From the NCBI GenBank assembly GCA_027001345.1, contig JALTMS010000221.1, positions 1-21,948 of the forward strand: DNA of 21,948 bases, written 5' to 3'. Source of the DNA: Acidobacteriota bacterium (GTDB taxonomy: Bacteria; Acidobacteriota; Polarisedimenticolia; J045). Positions 9,701-17,075 of this stretch are shown in pieces (within the stretch, counting starts at the first letter, position 1; every line of letters starts with the position of its first letter). The translations under genes were made by a program, and so were the position numbers. Below the pieces are notes generated by a model that did not search any database, was not told the DNA's origin, and saw only the letters and a list, made by a program, of their open reading frames with translations.

Positions 9701-9889
9701 AAAAGACATCCCCCGCGACGGGTGCCGCGGGGGATGACCGACTCGGAAAGAAGGGCAAGTGCCGGGGCCGGTCCGCCGGGTCGTTCCCCACCCGTTGTTC
9801 GAAGACCCGCTGCGGTTTCCCGAACCCAGGCTTCGGCGTGGGCCCTCCGGGATCCACCCTGTCGAGGATGGTCCTTGGCTCCGATTTCG
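9701..9889 (-). ncRNA. Candidate free-standing small RNA (~185 nt), possibly 6S-like
   Basis: A near-consensus promoter at 9896-9924 and a GC-rich hairpin with a T tract at 9701-9735 bracket about 185 transcribed bases on the - strand with no plausible ORF. Hand folding brings the ends together: CCGA 9890-9887 with TCGG 9741-9738, CGGA 9883-9880 with TCCG 9747-9744, and AAGG 9876-9873 with CCTT 9754-9751, separated by small internal loops. Inside is a large open region with a 6-bp hairpin on the 5' side (CCATCC 9871-9866 with GGGTGG 9859-9854). A GC-rich upper stem (about 9850-9841 with 9769-9762) and apical hairpins follow. Length and rod-with-central-bubble shape resemble 6S RNA, the RNA-polymerase-binding regulator, but no diagnostic sequence was recognised. 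tmRNA, SRP RNA and RNase P RNA motifs are absent. An attenuator leader of EF-G is the main alternative, made less likely by the separate EF-G promoter. Confidence 0.5.
9708..9735 (-). terminator. Intrinsic terminator of the candidate small RNA
   Basis: Perfect 10-bp stem: - strand ATCCCCCGCG (9735-9726), 8-base loop, CGCGGGGGAT (9717-9708), followed by GTCTTTT. It sits ahead of the EF-G promoter and so ends the upstream transcript. Confidence 0.75.
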
Positions 9890-9895
9890 GACTGA

Positions 9896-9924
9896 AGCTT
9901 ATCTGTTATTAATGTGCTTGTCAA
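9896..9924 (-). promoter_or_regulatory. Strong sigma-70-type promoter of the candidate small RNA
   Basis: On the - strand: perfect -35 TTGACA (9924-9919), 17-base AT-rich spacer, -10 TAAGCT (9901-9896), with A/T tracts upstream like an UP element. The start is predicted near 9889. AT content is locally much higher than in the rest of the window. Confidence 0.75.
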
Positions 9925-9929
9925 CAAAA

Positions 9930-10195
9930 GGATCAAGTTTTCCCATCCTTGCACTGTCCTTACCCTCCCTCTCCCTCCAGGGGCTCACCGTCCCTGCCAC
10001 GGCCCCCGGACGAGGCCCGGCCGCAGACTTCTCGAAGATCATCAAGCTATTTGTTTTCAGTTAGTTAAAGATGATACGCGGAAAAGGAGCAGCATCCGCG
10101 GGTGCCTGTGCAGCGTTTTCCACAACTGTGGACCAGTCGGTGGAAATCCCGCGCGCTCTACGAGATAGAACGGCCGGCCCCCGACCTGGATTGCA
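9930..10195. other. Non-coding stretch with AT-rich island, DnaA-box-like site and inverted repeats
   Basis: No gene is supported between the small RNA promoter and the end of the molybdopterin gene. Bases ~10041-10075 are strikingly AT-rich for this window and flanked by ATCATC 10038-10043 and GATGAT 10070-10075. At 10116-10146 there are nested alternatives: TCCACA-AC-TGTGGA at 10119-10132 and TTTCCAC 10117-10123 with GTGGAAA 10140-10146. TTTTCCACA at 10116-10124 matches the relaxed DnaA-box consensus TTWTNCACA. No clear promoter or terminator is assigned. Confidence 0.35.
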
Positions 10196-12016
10196 TCACG
10201 GCAACCTCCCGGCCGACGGCTTCGCGCCTGCCGCCCCCTCCCCTTCTCCATCGACCTCGACCAGACACGGTCCGCGCCCCGCCGCCGGATCGAGCAGCGC
10301 CGCCGGGCCGTCCGCAGCCCGCTGCCGGCGCGCCATGACCACCACGCCTCTGCGCTGCCCGGGATCGATCACCGCACGCGCTTCCACCCGACCGCGCTCG
10401 TTGTGCACCACCACCGGGTTTCCCTCGCCGATCCCGCGGCACCGAGCATCGTCGGCCGCCAGCACCACGCTCGGCACGGCCCCGGCATCCGCAACACCCA
10501 GTTCGGTGCAGACCACCAGTTGGAGCGGAAAGGCGCGATGAAGCTGCGGAGTCGCCAGCGGCCCCTCCCCCGCCTCGCGGTAGACCGGCGGTCGGCTCAC
10601 TGCGCCGGCCTGGGGCGCCGGGCCCGCGATGGTGGTGATCTGTTCGGCGAGTTGCTCGGGGGAAGCGGCCAGCCACTGGCCGGGCCATTGCAGGCGACGG
10701 GCGATGCCGGCCCAGATGCGCTGCGGGGAGTAGCGCTCCCGAGCCGGCTCGAGGGCTGCTCGCCCCCAGCGGTGGAACTCGCCCCAGTGCCGGGCCTCGA
10801 GGTCGGCACGCTCGAGTGCGCCGGCAACCGGGAGGACCAGATCGGCCTGCCGGCAGACCGGTGTGAGGTGATCGGCGAGCACGATGACCAGCCGCGCTCG
10901 GCTCAGGTACTCCTCGATCGAGCCGGCCCGGCTCCAGCCCACCAGAGGATCGCCTCCCTCGACGATCACCACCTCGGCCGCGGGCCGCGCCTCGGCGAGA
11001 AAATCTTCGAGATGCGCGGAGTCGAATTCCCTCACCGGTCCCCGGGGCTCGGGAGCCGGCACCTCGCGAGCCGGCGAGCGCAGCCGCCGGGGCAGCAGCA
11101 GCCGGGTCCCTGCCCTCTCGGCCAGCAACACCAGGGCTTCGAGCGCCGCCCGGGGATCACTCGAGCCCAGCAGGCCCGCGCCCACCACCAGGGTCGGCGC
11201 CTGCCCGACGAGTGTCTCCACGGCCTCGGTCAGCGCTGCGGCGGGGATCTGGCAAATCTCGGCGGCTCGCGCCAGGGACCACCCCGCCAGCCGCGGATCG
11301 CGTATCCCTTCCCGCTCGGCCAGACCGGCGGCCAGGGCCAGAGCCAGGGCGCCGTCGGTGCCCGGCCGCGGGGCCAGGTGGAGCCCGGCGCGCCGGGCGG
11401 TGGCCGAGCGACGCGGATCGATCGCCAGCGCTGTCGAGCACTCCCCGCGCAGCACGGCTCGCCGCAGCACCGCCGGTGAGGAGGCCGGATCCACACCCCA
11501 GGCCACCACCCGAGCGCCGGGACCGGTCGCCGGGTCCCGCCATGCCGCCTCGGGAACCACGGCCTCGGCCATGGTCGCCAGGCGCTGGGTGTCGGTCTGC
11601 TGATGCAGATGCACCACCTCGCCGGCCAGGGCGCCGACTCGAAAGGCATAGGCCGCCGAAAGGCGCGGGCGATCGGCGGCGTGGATCCAGACCAGCCTCC
11701 GCTCGCCCTGGCCGATCTGAGTGAAGGCCCGGGCCAGGCGATCGAGGGATTCGCCCCAGGGAATGGGAACCAGATCGTGGGAGCCGTCCTTCAGGCGACG
11801 CGCGGCTCGGGGACGCAGCGGGGTGACCAGTGCGCCGGCCTGGAAGTCACGCACCGCTGCCACGCAGCACGGACAGGGGGCCTGCCCCTCGTCGGCTTCC
11901 AGACCGATCAGCGCGTCGGCCTCCACCACCGCTCGCAACCGGCACTCCCGCGGACAGTGGGGCGAGGCCAGCACCTCGATCGAGGTCGTCGGCGCCGCGA
12001 CGGGGGTGGCCTTCAT
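10196..12016 (-). CDS. Divergent molybdopterin oxidoreductase-like protein
   Basis: This 606-residue protein has its ATG at 12016 in an ATGA overlap with the kinase stop. The layout is that of the Mo/W-bisMGD (formate dehydrogenase/FwdB-like) superfamily: a cysteine-containing N-terminus, a middle with WGVDPASSP, IDPRRSATA and PRPGTDGALALALA (cofactor binding), DHLTPVCRQADLVLPVAGALER, and a C-terminal dinucleotide-binding domain around DARCRGIGEGNPVVVHNERGRVEARAV. The usual [4Fe-4S] motif C-x2-C-x3-C-x27-C is incomplete: Cys21-x3-Cys25 and a CPCC cluster (Cys48, 50, 51) are present, but the first cysteine position is Ser18. No metal-ligand Cys, Sec, Ser or Asp could be assigned. It is shorter than formate dehydrogenases (~700 or more). 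No electron-transfer partner lies nearby. It may be an oxidoreductase of unknown substrate or a degenerate, non-redox member coupled to the kinase. Confidence 0.75.
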   Translation of the reverse strand: MKATPVAAPTTSIEVLASPHCPRECRLRAVVEADALIGLEADEGQAPCPCCVAAVRDFQAGALVTPLRPRAARRLKDGSHDLVPIPWGESLDRLARAFTQIGQGERRLVWIHAADRPRLSAAYAFRVGALAGEVVHLHQQTDTQRLATMAEAVVPEAAWRDPATGPGARVVAWGVDPASSPAVLRRAVLRGECSTALAIDPRRSATARRAGLHLAPRPGTDGALALALAAGLAEREGIRDPRLAGWSLARAAEICQIPAAALTEAVETLVGQAPTLVVGAGLLGSSDPRAALEALVLLAERAGTRLLLPRRLRSPAREVPAPEPRGPVREFDSAHLEDFLAEARPAAEVVIVEGGDPLVGWSRAGSIEEYLSRARLVIVLADHLTPVCRQADLVLPVAGALERADLEARHWGEFHRWGRAALEPARERYSPQRIWAGIARRLQWPGQWLAASPEQLAEQITTIAGPAPQAGAVSRPPVYREAGEGPLATPQLHRAFPLQLVVCTELGVADAGAVPSVVLAADDARCRGIGEGNPVVVHNERGRVEARAVIDPGQRRGVVVMARRQRAADGPAALLDPAAGRGPCLVEVDGEGEGAAGAKPSAGRLP

Positions 12017-13503
12017 GATGCCGCCACGGGGAAGAAAACCCGGAAACGGGTTCCGCCCCCGGGAGAGGTGTCCACGCGGATCCTCCCGCCGTACTCCCGC
12101 ACCAGTCCCCAGGTGACGAACAACCCGAGACCCGTGCCCGGACTCTGCTCGGCACTGCGGAAGGGGTCGAAGATATGGGGCAAAACCCCTTCGGGAATCC
12201 CCGGACCGCCATCGGCAACCATGATCTCCACCTCGCCGCGCGCGGGCCGCAGCCGGGTGCTGACGTCGAGCCGGCCTCGACGCCCGAGGACGTCGAGGGC
12301 ATTGAGCACCAGGTTGAGCACCACCTGGTAGAGGTGGCGGGCGGGTACGAGCACGGTGGGAGCGCCGTCGGCCAGGTCCACCGTCGAACGCAGCTCCCGC
12401 TGGCGCAGGCGCGCGCGGCACAGGCCGAGCACCTCCTCGATGATGCGGTTGACCGGCACCGGACCCGTACCGTGATCGCGCCCCCGGTGGAGGTCGAGCA
12501 GGTCGGCGACGATCTCCCGAATCCGCTCGATTCCCTCTCGCAGGCGCTGCCAGGAGTCCCGCTGGTCGAAATCCTCGCCGAGGGAGGCATCGACCAGCGA
12601 CAGGTGCATCAGCACCGCTTGCAGGGGGTTGTTGATCTCGTGGGCGACGCCGGCGGCCAGCCGGCCCGTGGCGGCCAGGCGATCGGTCAGGCGGAGCTGA
12701 CGGACGATCATCTGCCGCGAGGCCATGTCCTGAGCGGTGACGAAGACCCGGCCCGGCTCGAGGGGAGAGACCAGCAGATGCACCGCCATCGGCAGGGGCG
12801 GGCCGGAGCGACGCCGAATCTCCAGCTCCAGCGTCTCGGCTCCCCCGCGCGCACCGAGGCGGGCGAGGGCGGCCCGCAGCGGCTCGAGACTCCGCCGCGT
12901 GACGAAACGCAGGGCGGGCCGGGAGAGCACTTCATCGCGGCCGAAGCCGGTCAGCCGTTCGATGGCACCACCGACCACCAGGATGCGACCGGCATCGTCG
13001 AGCACGAGCTGCAAGTCGGCCCCTCCCGGCAGATGGGTCGAGCCCCTGGGCGTGGCGCGCCCGCGCAGCTCCGCACCGAGGGAGGCCTCCGCAGCGCCGT
13101 CGAAGTCGAATTCCAGGACGATGCGCGAGGGCTCACCGGAGCCGCCCTCGTGGCAGACGGCACGGAGCCTGACCCGCGACCCCGCCGGGTCACCCAGATG
13201 CCGCTCGAAGCCCCCTCCCTGGCGGGAGATCTGCCGCAGGCGGCCGAGGATCTCCTGCCGAGCGGAGGCCTCCGGTTCGAGCCTGTCGAGCACAGCCCCG
13301 AGAGCCAGATGGGAGGGGTCGACACCGGCCCGCTGCAGCAGGCGCCGATTGACCAGCAACAGCCTTCCGGCCAGGTCGAGCAGCGCAAAGCCCCGGCCGA
13401 AGGACTCGGCCAGGCGAGCCGCTTGCCGCTCCCAGGGTCGGGGTGCCGATGGCAGGTCCGGAGCGGCACGGGGAGCGCGAGGCGGCACTTTCCGGCGGGA
13501 CAT
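12013..13503 (-). CDS. Soluble PAS-PAS sensor histidine kinase
   Basis: This is a 496-residue protein with no signal peptide or membrane helix. Two PAS-like regions lie at about 35-135 (FALLDLAGRLLLVNRRLLQRAGV) and 160-262 (LQLVLDDAGRILVVGGAIERLTG). A dimerisation domain carries the phospho-acceptor in GVAHEINNPLQ (His288). The HATPase_c domain has an N-box NLVLNALDVL, G1 VADGGPGIPEG, F-box IFDPF and G2 GTGLGL. It should sense an intracellular signal, perhaps redox or a ligand bound by PAS, and autophosphorylate. It starts 4 bases after the response regulator stop and its own stop overlaps the molybdopterin gene start, so all three should be made from one message. No haem- or flavin-binding PAS signature was recognised. 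The phosphate acceptor is presumably the adjacent receiver protein. Confidence 0.92.
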   Translation of the reverse strand: MSRRKVPPRAPRAAPDLPSAPRPWERQAARLAESFGRGFALLDLAGRLLLVNRRLLQRAGVDPSHLALGAVLDRLEPEASARQEILGRLRQISRQGGGFERHLGDPAGSRVRLRAVCHEGGSGEPSRIVLEFDFDGAAEASLGAELRGRATPRGSTHLPGGADLQLVLDDAGRILVVGGAIERLTGFGRDEVLSRPALRFVTRRSLEPLRAALARLGARGGAETLELEIRRRSGPPLPMAVHLLVSPLEPGRVFVTAQDMASRQMIVRQLRLTDRLAATGRLAAGVAHEINNPLQAVLMHLSLVDASLGEDFDQRDSWQRLREGIERIREIVADLLDLHRGRDHGTGPVPVNRIIEEVLGLCRARLRQRELRSTVDLADGAPTVLVPARHLYQVVLNLVLNALDVLGRRGRLDVSTRLRPARGEVEIMVADGGPGIPEGVLPHIFDPFRSAEQSPGTGLGLFVTWGLVREYGGRIRVDTSPGGGTRFRVFFPVAAS

Positions 13504-13507
13504 GGCC

Positions 13508-13897
13508 CTACTCTCCGAGCAGGTCGTCGATGTGCATCACCAGGGAGTGGATGTCCTGGGGCTTGGTCAGGAAGAGATCGGCGCCGGAGACCAGCGAACG
13601 TTCGCCGCTGCTGTTGCCCGGGTAGCCGGTGAGCACGAGGATCTTGATCTCGCCTTCGCCGGCCAGCTCCCGCAGGCGCTGACAGACATCGAAGCCCCCC
13701 ATGCCCGGCATCACGATATCCAGAATCACCAGGTGGGGCCGGATCGCAGCGAAACGGTAACCCGCCTCGAAACCGTCGGCCGCCGTCGCCACCTGATAGC
13801 CACCGTGCCGAGCCAGGGCTCGGGCCAACCCCTCCCGAACGCCTTCATCGTCGTCGACGATCAGCAGGCGCCATGGTGAGCGTGAACTCTCCTCCAT
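13508..13897 (-). CDS. Receiver-only response regulator (CheY-like)
   Basis: This 129-residue protein is a single receiver domain: acidic pocket LLIVDDDE (Asp15, Asp16), phospho-acceptor VILDIVMPG (Asp60), VLTGYP (Thr90) and FLTKP (Lys112). There is no DNA-binding or enzymatic output domain, so it works by protein-protein contact or as a phosphate relay. GGAG lies 6 bases before ATG 13897. It is the first gene of the unit with the PAS kinase and molybdopterin protein. The 117 bases upstream, after the SDR gene stop, have no clear promoter, so read-through from the tRNA-Gly/SDR side is possible. Confidence 0.93.
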   Translation of the reverse strand: MEESSRSPWRLLIVDDDEGVREGLARALARHGGYQVATAADGFEAGYRFAAIRPHLVILDIVMPGMGGFDVCQRLRELAGEGEIKILVLTGYPGNSSGERSLVSGADLFLTKPQDIHSLVMHIDDLLGE

Positions 13898-14014
13898 CGA
13901 ATCTCCAGCCTCTCTCCCTACGCCCTTCGAAGTCTACGGCGACGGCGGGGGCGAAGCCACGGGAAAAGTCCGAACCAGAGAGAAACAGGGCGGGCAGATC
14001 AGAAGGCGCCCTTT

Positions 14015-14779
14015 TCAGTCGGAAAAGCCCGCCAACTGGCCGCCGTCGACGGTCAGGGCGCTGCCCGTGACATAGGACGCCTCGGGGGCCGCCAGCAGAG
14101 CGATGACCGCGGCGATCTCCTCCGGCTCGGCGATCCGTGCCGATGGATTGGCTCGCGCCAGACGCTCGAGACGGGCCGGATCGCTGTCCACCATCGGCGT
14201 CCGCGTCAGCCCCGGGCAGACCGCGTTGACCCGAATCCCCTCCGGCGCCAGATCGAGGGCCATCGCGCGGGTCAGCCCCAGCAAGCCGGCCTTCGATGCG
14301 CAGTAGGCCACCGCCTGCCGGCGTCCAACCAGAGCCAGGGTGCTCGCCACGTGCACGACCGCCGGAGCGTCGCCGCAGCGCAGCCGGGGCAGCAACGCGC
14401 GGGAGAGCAGGAAGGGCGCGGTGAGGTTGATCGCCAGCACCTGCTCCCAGGTTTCCACTTCGGTCTGCTCGAGATCGCCCCGGTGGGCCATGCCGGCGTT
14501 GTTGACCAGCAGCTCGAGGCCGTCCCACGCCTCGCCCACCGCCATCGCCACGGCCTCGACTCCGGCCGGGTCACCGAGATCGGCGGTGACGACGTGGCAG
14601 GCGCTGCCCATGCGACCACAGGCCGTGGCGAGTTCTTCGAGAGGCTCGAGGCGGCGACCGGTGAGCAGTAGATCCCACTCTCGTGCCAGATGCAGCGCGG
14701 TGGCCCGACCGATGCCGCTGCCGGCGCCGGTGATCACCGCACGCCTGCGCCGTGGGCTGGGGGCCGTGTCGGAGGACAA
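14015..14779 (-). CDS. Short-chain dehydrogenase/reductase (SDR family)
   Basis: The protein is 254 residues from a TTG start at 14779, which has a TGGAGA Shine-Dalgarno 6 bases upstream. The frame stays open to an ATG at 14842, but that start would lie inside the tRNA-Gly gene. Classical SDR features are the cofactor motif TGAGSGIG (17-24), NNAG, Ser146-Tyr159-Lys163 catalytic residues (ASTLALVG, then YCASK) and PGLTRTPM after the active site. GRR after the second strand suggests NADP(H) preference. It oxidises or reduces a hydroxyl/keto group on an unknown substrate, as in 3-oxoacyl-ACP reductase-like or sugar/alcohol SDRs. It lies 18 bases after the tRNA and may be co-transcribed with it. 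Confidence 0.88.
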   Translation of the reverse strand: MSSDTAPSPRRRRAVITGAGSGIGRATALHLAREWDLLLTGRRLEPLEELATACGRMGSACHVVTADLGDPAGVEAVAMAVGEAWDGLELLVNNAGMAHRGDLEQTEVETWEQVLAINLTAPFLLSRALLPRLRCGDAPAVVHVASTLALVGRRQAVAYCASKAGLLGLTRAMALDLAPEGIRVNAVCPGLTRTPMVDSDPARLERLARANPSARIAEPEEIAAVIALLAAPEASYVTGSALTVDGGQLAGFSD

Positions 14780-14784
14780 GAGCG

Positions 14785-14790
14785 TCTCCA
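14785..14790 (-). promoter_or_regulatory. Ribosome binding site supporting a TTG start for the SDR gene
   Basis: TGGAGA on the - strand (core GGAG 14786-14789) lies 6 bases before TTG 14779. It sits just outside the mature tRNA-Gly, which is why the shorter start is preferred. Confidence 0.55.
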
Positions 14791-14797
14791 GATCGAC

Positions 14798-14873
<76 letters not shown>

Positions 14874-14904
14874 TCGGCTTCCCGGCGAGCCAGGAAGAAG
14901 CGGG

Positions 14905-14933
14905 ATTCTAGCCCCCGCTTCGGAGAGCGTCAA
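14905..14933 (-). promoter_or_regulatory. tRNA-Gly promoter overlapping the upstream stop codon
   Basis: On the - strand: -35 TTGACG (14933-14928), 17-base spacer, -10 TAGAAT (14910-14905), about 32 bases before the tRNA 5' end. The TGA inside the -35 box is the stop codon of the AI-2E-type transporter (14932-14930). An 8-bp inverted repeat, GAAGCGGG 14897-14904 with CCCGCTTC 14914-14921, overlaps the promoter and could also weaken read-through. Confidence 0.75.
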
Positions 14934-15994
14934 CCTGGATCCACCACCGAAACGTCTTCTTCGGCCAGGGCCTCCCGAGCCTGGCGCCAGAGCGCGAGCA
15001 TCACCGCCAGGAACACCGGCCCGAGCACCAGCCCGAGCAAACCGAAGCTCGCCAGACCGCCGAGCACACCGAAGAAGACCAGGATGAAGGGGATGCGCGA
15101 GGGCCCCGAAATCACCAGCGGGCGAATCACGTTGTCGATCACCGAAACGACCAGCAGAGACCACAGGGCGAGGAAGATCGCCTGCCACCAGGCCCGGTGC
15201 AGCACCAGGGTGATGATCGCCGGAATCCACACCAGCCCGACACCGAAGGGAATCACCGCCGCCAGCCCGGTCGCCACACCGAGCAGCACCGGCGAGCGCA
15301 TGCCGACGATCCAGTAACCCACCATCGCCACCAGCCCCTGGGCCATGGCCGTCATCAGCCAGCCGTAGAACACCGCACGCACGGTCTCGCGCACCGCATC
15401 GAGAATCGCCCTTCCACGGCCGGAGGCGATGCGGTCGAGGAGCACGCTCACCTCGCCGGTCAGTGCCTCTCCATCGCGGTAGACGAAGAAAAGGGTGAAG
15501 AGGGTGAGGAACACGTCGACCAGGTGGCGCAGCAGATTGCGACCGAACTGGTAGAACTGCTGACTCTGACCCGTAGCCTGGCGCAACAGAGTTTTGCGCA
15601 TCTCCGGATCGTCGAGGCCGGTCAACCACTCCTCGAGCACCTCGCGCACGGCGGGGACGCGATCGAGGAACTTGGGCAACTCGGGTCGATCGGCCGAGGC
15701 CCAGGCCACCACCCGCTCGACCTCCGGGCCCATCTCCCGCACCAGGGCCATCGAGAGCAGCGACGCGGGAACCAGCAGCAAGGCCAGCAGCGCTCCACTC
15801 ATCACCAGCGCCGCCAGGCTCGTGCGCTGGCCGAAGTAGCGGCGCAAGCGACGGTAGGCCGGCCAGGTCGCCGAGCCGAGAATCAGCGACCAGAGAATCG
15901 GAGTGACGAAGGGGGCCAGGACGCTGGCCGTTCCCAGCAGCACCACCGCCAGGGCAGCCAGGCCGAGGACGAGCCTCAGGACCTCAATGCGCAT
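14930..15994 (-). CDS. AI-2E family transporter (PerM/YdiK-like membrane protein)
   Basis: This is a 354-residue polytopic inner-membrane protein with about eight hydrophobic segments: two near 7-46, one near 58-85, then a soluble loop of about 70 residues with charged helices, and five or so from 155 on. The family signature is near the C-terminus: DNVIRPLVISG, then FGVLGGLASFGLLGLVLGP. Members export small molecules or act as Na+/H+ antiporters. The autoinducer-2 name comes from one E. coli protein and should not be taken as its function. ATG 15994 has only a weak Shine-Dalgarno. The stop codon is part of the tRNA promoter. Confidence 0.88.
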   Translation of the reverse strand: MRIEVLRLVLGLAALAVVLLGTASVLAPFVTPILWSLILGSATWPAYRRLRRYFGQRTSLAALVMSGALLALLLVPASLLSMALVREMGPEVERVVAWASADRPELPKFLDRVPAVREVLEEWLTGLDDPEMRKTLLRQATGQSQQFYQFGRNLLRHLVDVFLTLFTLFFVYRDGEALTGEVSVLLDRIASGRGRAILDAVRETVRAVFYGWLMTAMAQGLVAMVGYWIVGMRSPVLLGVATGLAAVIPFGVGLVWIPAIITLVLHRAWWQAIFLALWSLLVVSVIDNVIRPLVISGPSRIPFILVFFGVLGGLASFGLLGLVLGPVFLAVMLALWRQAREALAEEDVSVVDPG

Positions 15995-16091
15995 GTCGGC
16001 ATGCTAGCGCGGATCGATCTCGAATGCTCGAGGGGTGGGGGTCTGGCTGCGTACCCTCAGTCGGGCGAGTCATCAATCACCCGGCCCGCCT

Positions 16092-17075
16092 TCACGTGAT
16101 CTGGCCGAAGTGCTCATCGAGGGCGGTGAGAAAGTCCGCCGGCGCGCTCAGCCGACCCAGCTTTTCTCGCAGGGCGCGGCCGCCGGCCAGCCCCTTGGTG
16201 TAACGACCGGCAAAGGTGCGCATCTTGTGCAGCGCCACGTGGGGCGGCTCCTCACGGGCCACCCAGCGGAAGTGATCGAGCATCAGTCGGCGACGGTCGT
16301 CGAGGCTGATCTCCGGCTCCGGGCGGCCTTCGAGGCGCGCGGCGATGCGACGGAAAAGCCACGGATCGCGCAGCACGCCGCGCCCGGCCATCACGCCGTC
16401 GCAGCCGGTGCTCTCGAACATCGCCAGCGCATCGTCGGCTGTGAAGACGTCACCGTTGCCGATGACGGGAATCGAGACACTCTGCTTGAGGCGGCGGATG
16501 TGGCTCCAATCCGCTCGGCCGGTGTACATCTGCCGCGCGGTACGTGCGTGGAGCGTGATCGCCGCCACCCCCAGATCCTGGCAGATCCGACCCAGCTCGA
16601 GGTAGGTCGGCTCGTCCGCCCGGCGCCCCAGGCCGAGGCGGAACTTCACCGTCAGCGGACGATTCAGGCGCCGCCGGCAGGCCTCGATGATGCGCGCGGC
16701 CAGACCCAGGTCGGCCATCAGCGCCGCTCCGGCGCATCCCTTGAGCACCTTGTTCGCCGGACAACCCATGTTGATGTCGCAGATCTCCGGTCCCAGCTCG
16801 TCGACCCTGGCCGCGCACTCGGCCATGCGATCCGGATCGCTGCCGTAGATCTGGATCGCCAGGGGGCGCTCATCGTCGTTGAATACCATTTTTTCGATGA
16901 TCGGCTCGATACCCCGGGTCACCGCCTCGGCGGAGATGAACTCCATCGACACCAGACCCACGCCGCCGACCCGGCGAATCATCCGCCGGAAGTAGCGATC
17001 GCAGATCCCCGCCATCGGAGCGAGCACCAGGGGCGTGGCCAGTTCCACCCCTCCGATCCGCAGCCGCGGGCTCAT
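16092..17075 (-). CDS. dusB: tRNA-dihydrouridine synthase (DusB-type)
   Basis: This is a 327-residue flavoenzyme that reduces uridine to dihydrouridine in tRNA D-loops using NADPH. It is a TIM barrel opening with TPLVLAPMAGICDRYFRRM (FMN site), with the catalytic motif NMGCPANKVLKG (Cys105), then VKFRLGL, ITLHARTARQMYTG and IPVIGNGDV, and GVMAGRGVLRDPWLF at the phosphate-binding end. The C-terminal helical domain contacts tRNA. ATG 17075 forms an ATGA overlap with the Nudix gene stop; longer versions of the frame run through the Nudix gene and are not real. It is the last gene of the run 18719-16092. Confidence 0.95.
   Translation of the reverse strand: MSPRLRIGGVELATPLVLAPMAGICDRYFRRMIRRVGGVGLVSMEFISAEAVTRGIEPIIEKMVFNDDERPLAIQIYGSDPDRMAECAARVDELGPEICDINMGCPANKVLKGCAGAALMADLGLAARIIEACRRRLNRPLTVKFRLGLGRRADEPTYLELGRICQDLGVAAITLHARTARQMYTGRADWSHIRRLKQSVSIPVIGNGDVFTADDALAMFESTGCDGVMAGRGVLRDPWLFRRIAARLEGRPEPEISLDDRRRLMLDHFRWVAREEPPHVALHKMRTFAGRYTKGLAGGRALREKLGRLSAPADFLTALDEHFGQIT

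Noticed and set aside
9593..9735. Terminator at 9708-9735 as an attenuator controlling EF-G
   Set aside because: A TTGACG-17-TAACGT promoter lies between it and EF-G and no clear anti-terminator pairing was found, so a separate small RNA is preferred. It is not fully excluded.
9930..10150. Chromosomal replication origin
   Set aside because: Only one good DnaA-box match plus two degenerate ones and a short AT-rich stretch, with no dnaA, dnaN, gidA or parAB nearby. Kept only as a low-level curiosity.
12175..13632. 485-codon + strand frame antisense to the histidine kinase
   Set aside because: Shadow of the kinase gene. All kinase boxes are intact on the - strand.
14897..14921. 8-bp inverted repeat as terminator of the AI-2E-type transporter
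   Set aside because: It lacks a real T tract and coincides with the -10 and start region of the tRNA promoter. The promoter reading explains the sequence better, though a dual role is possible.
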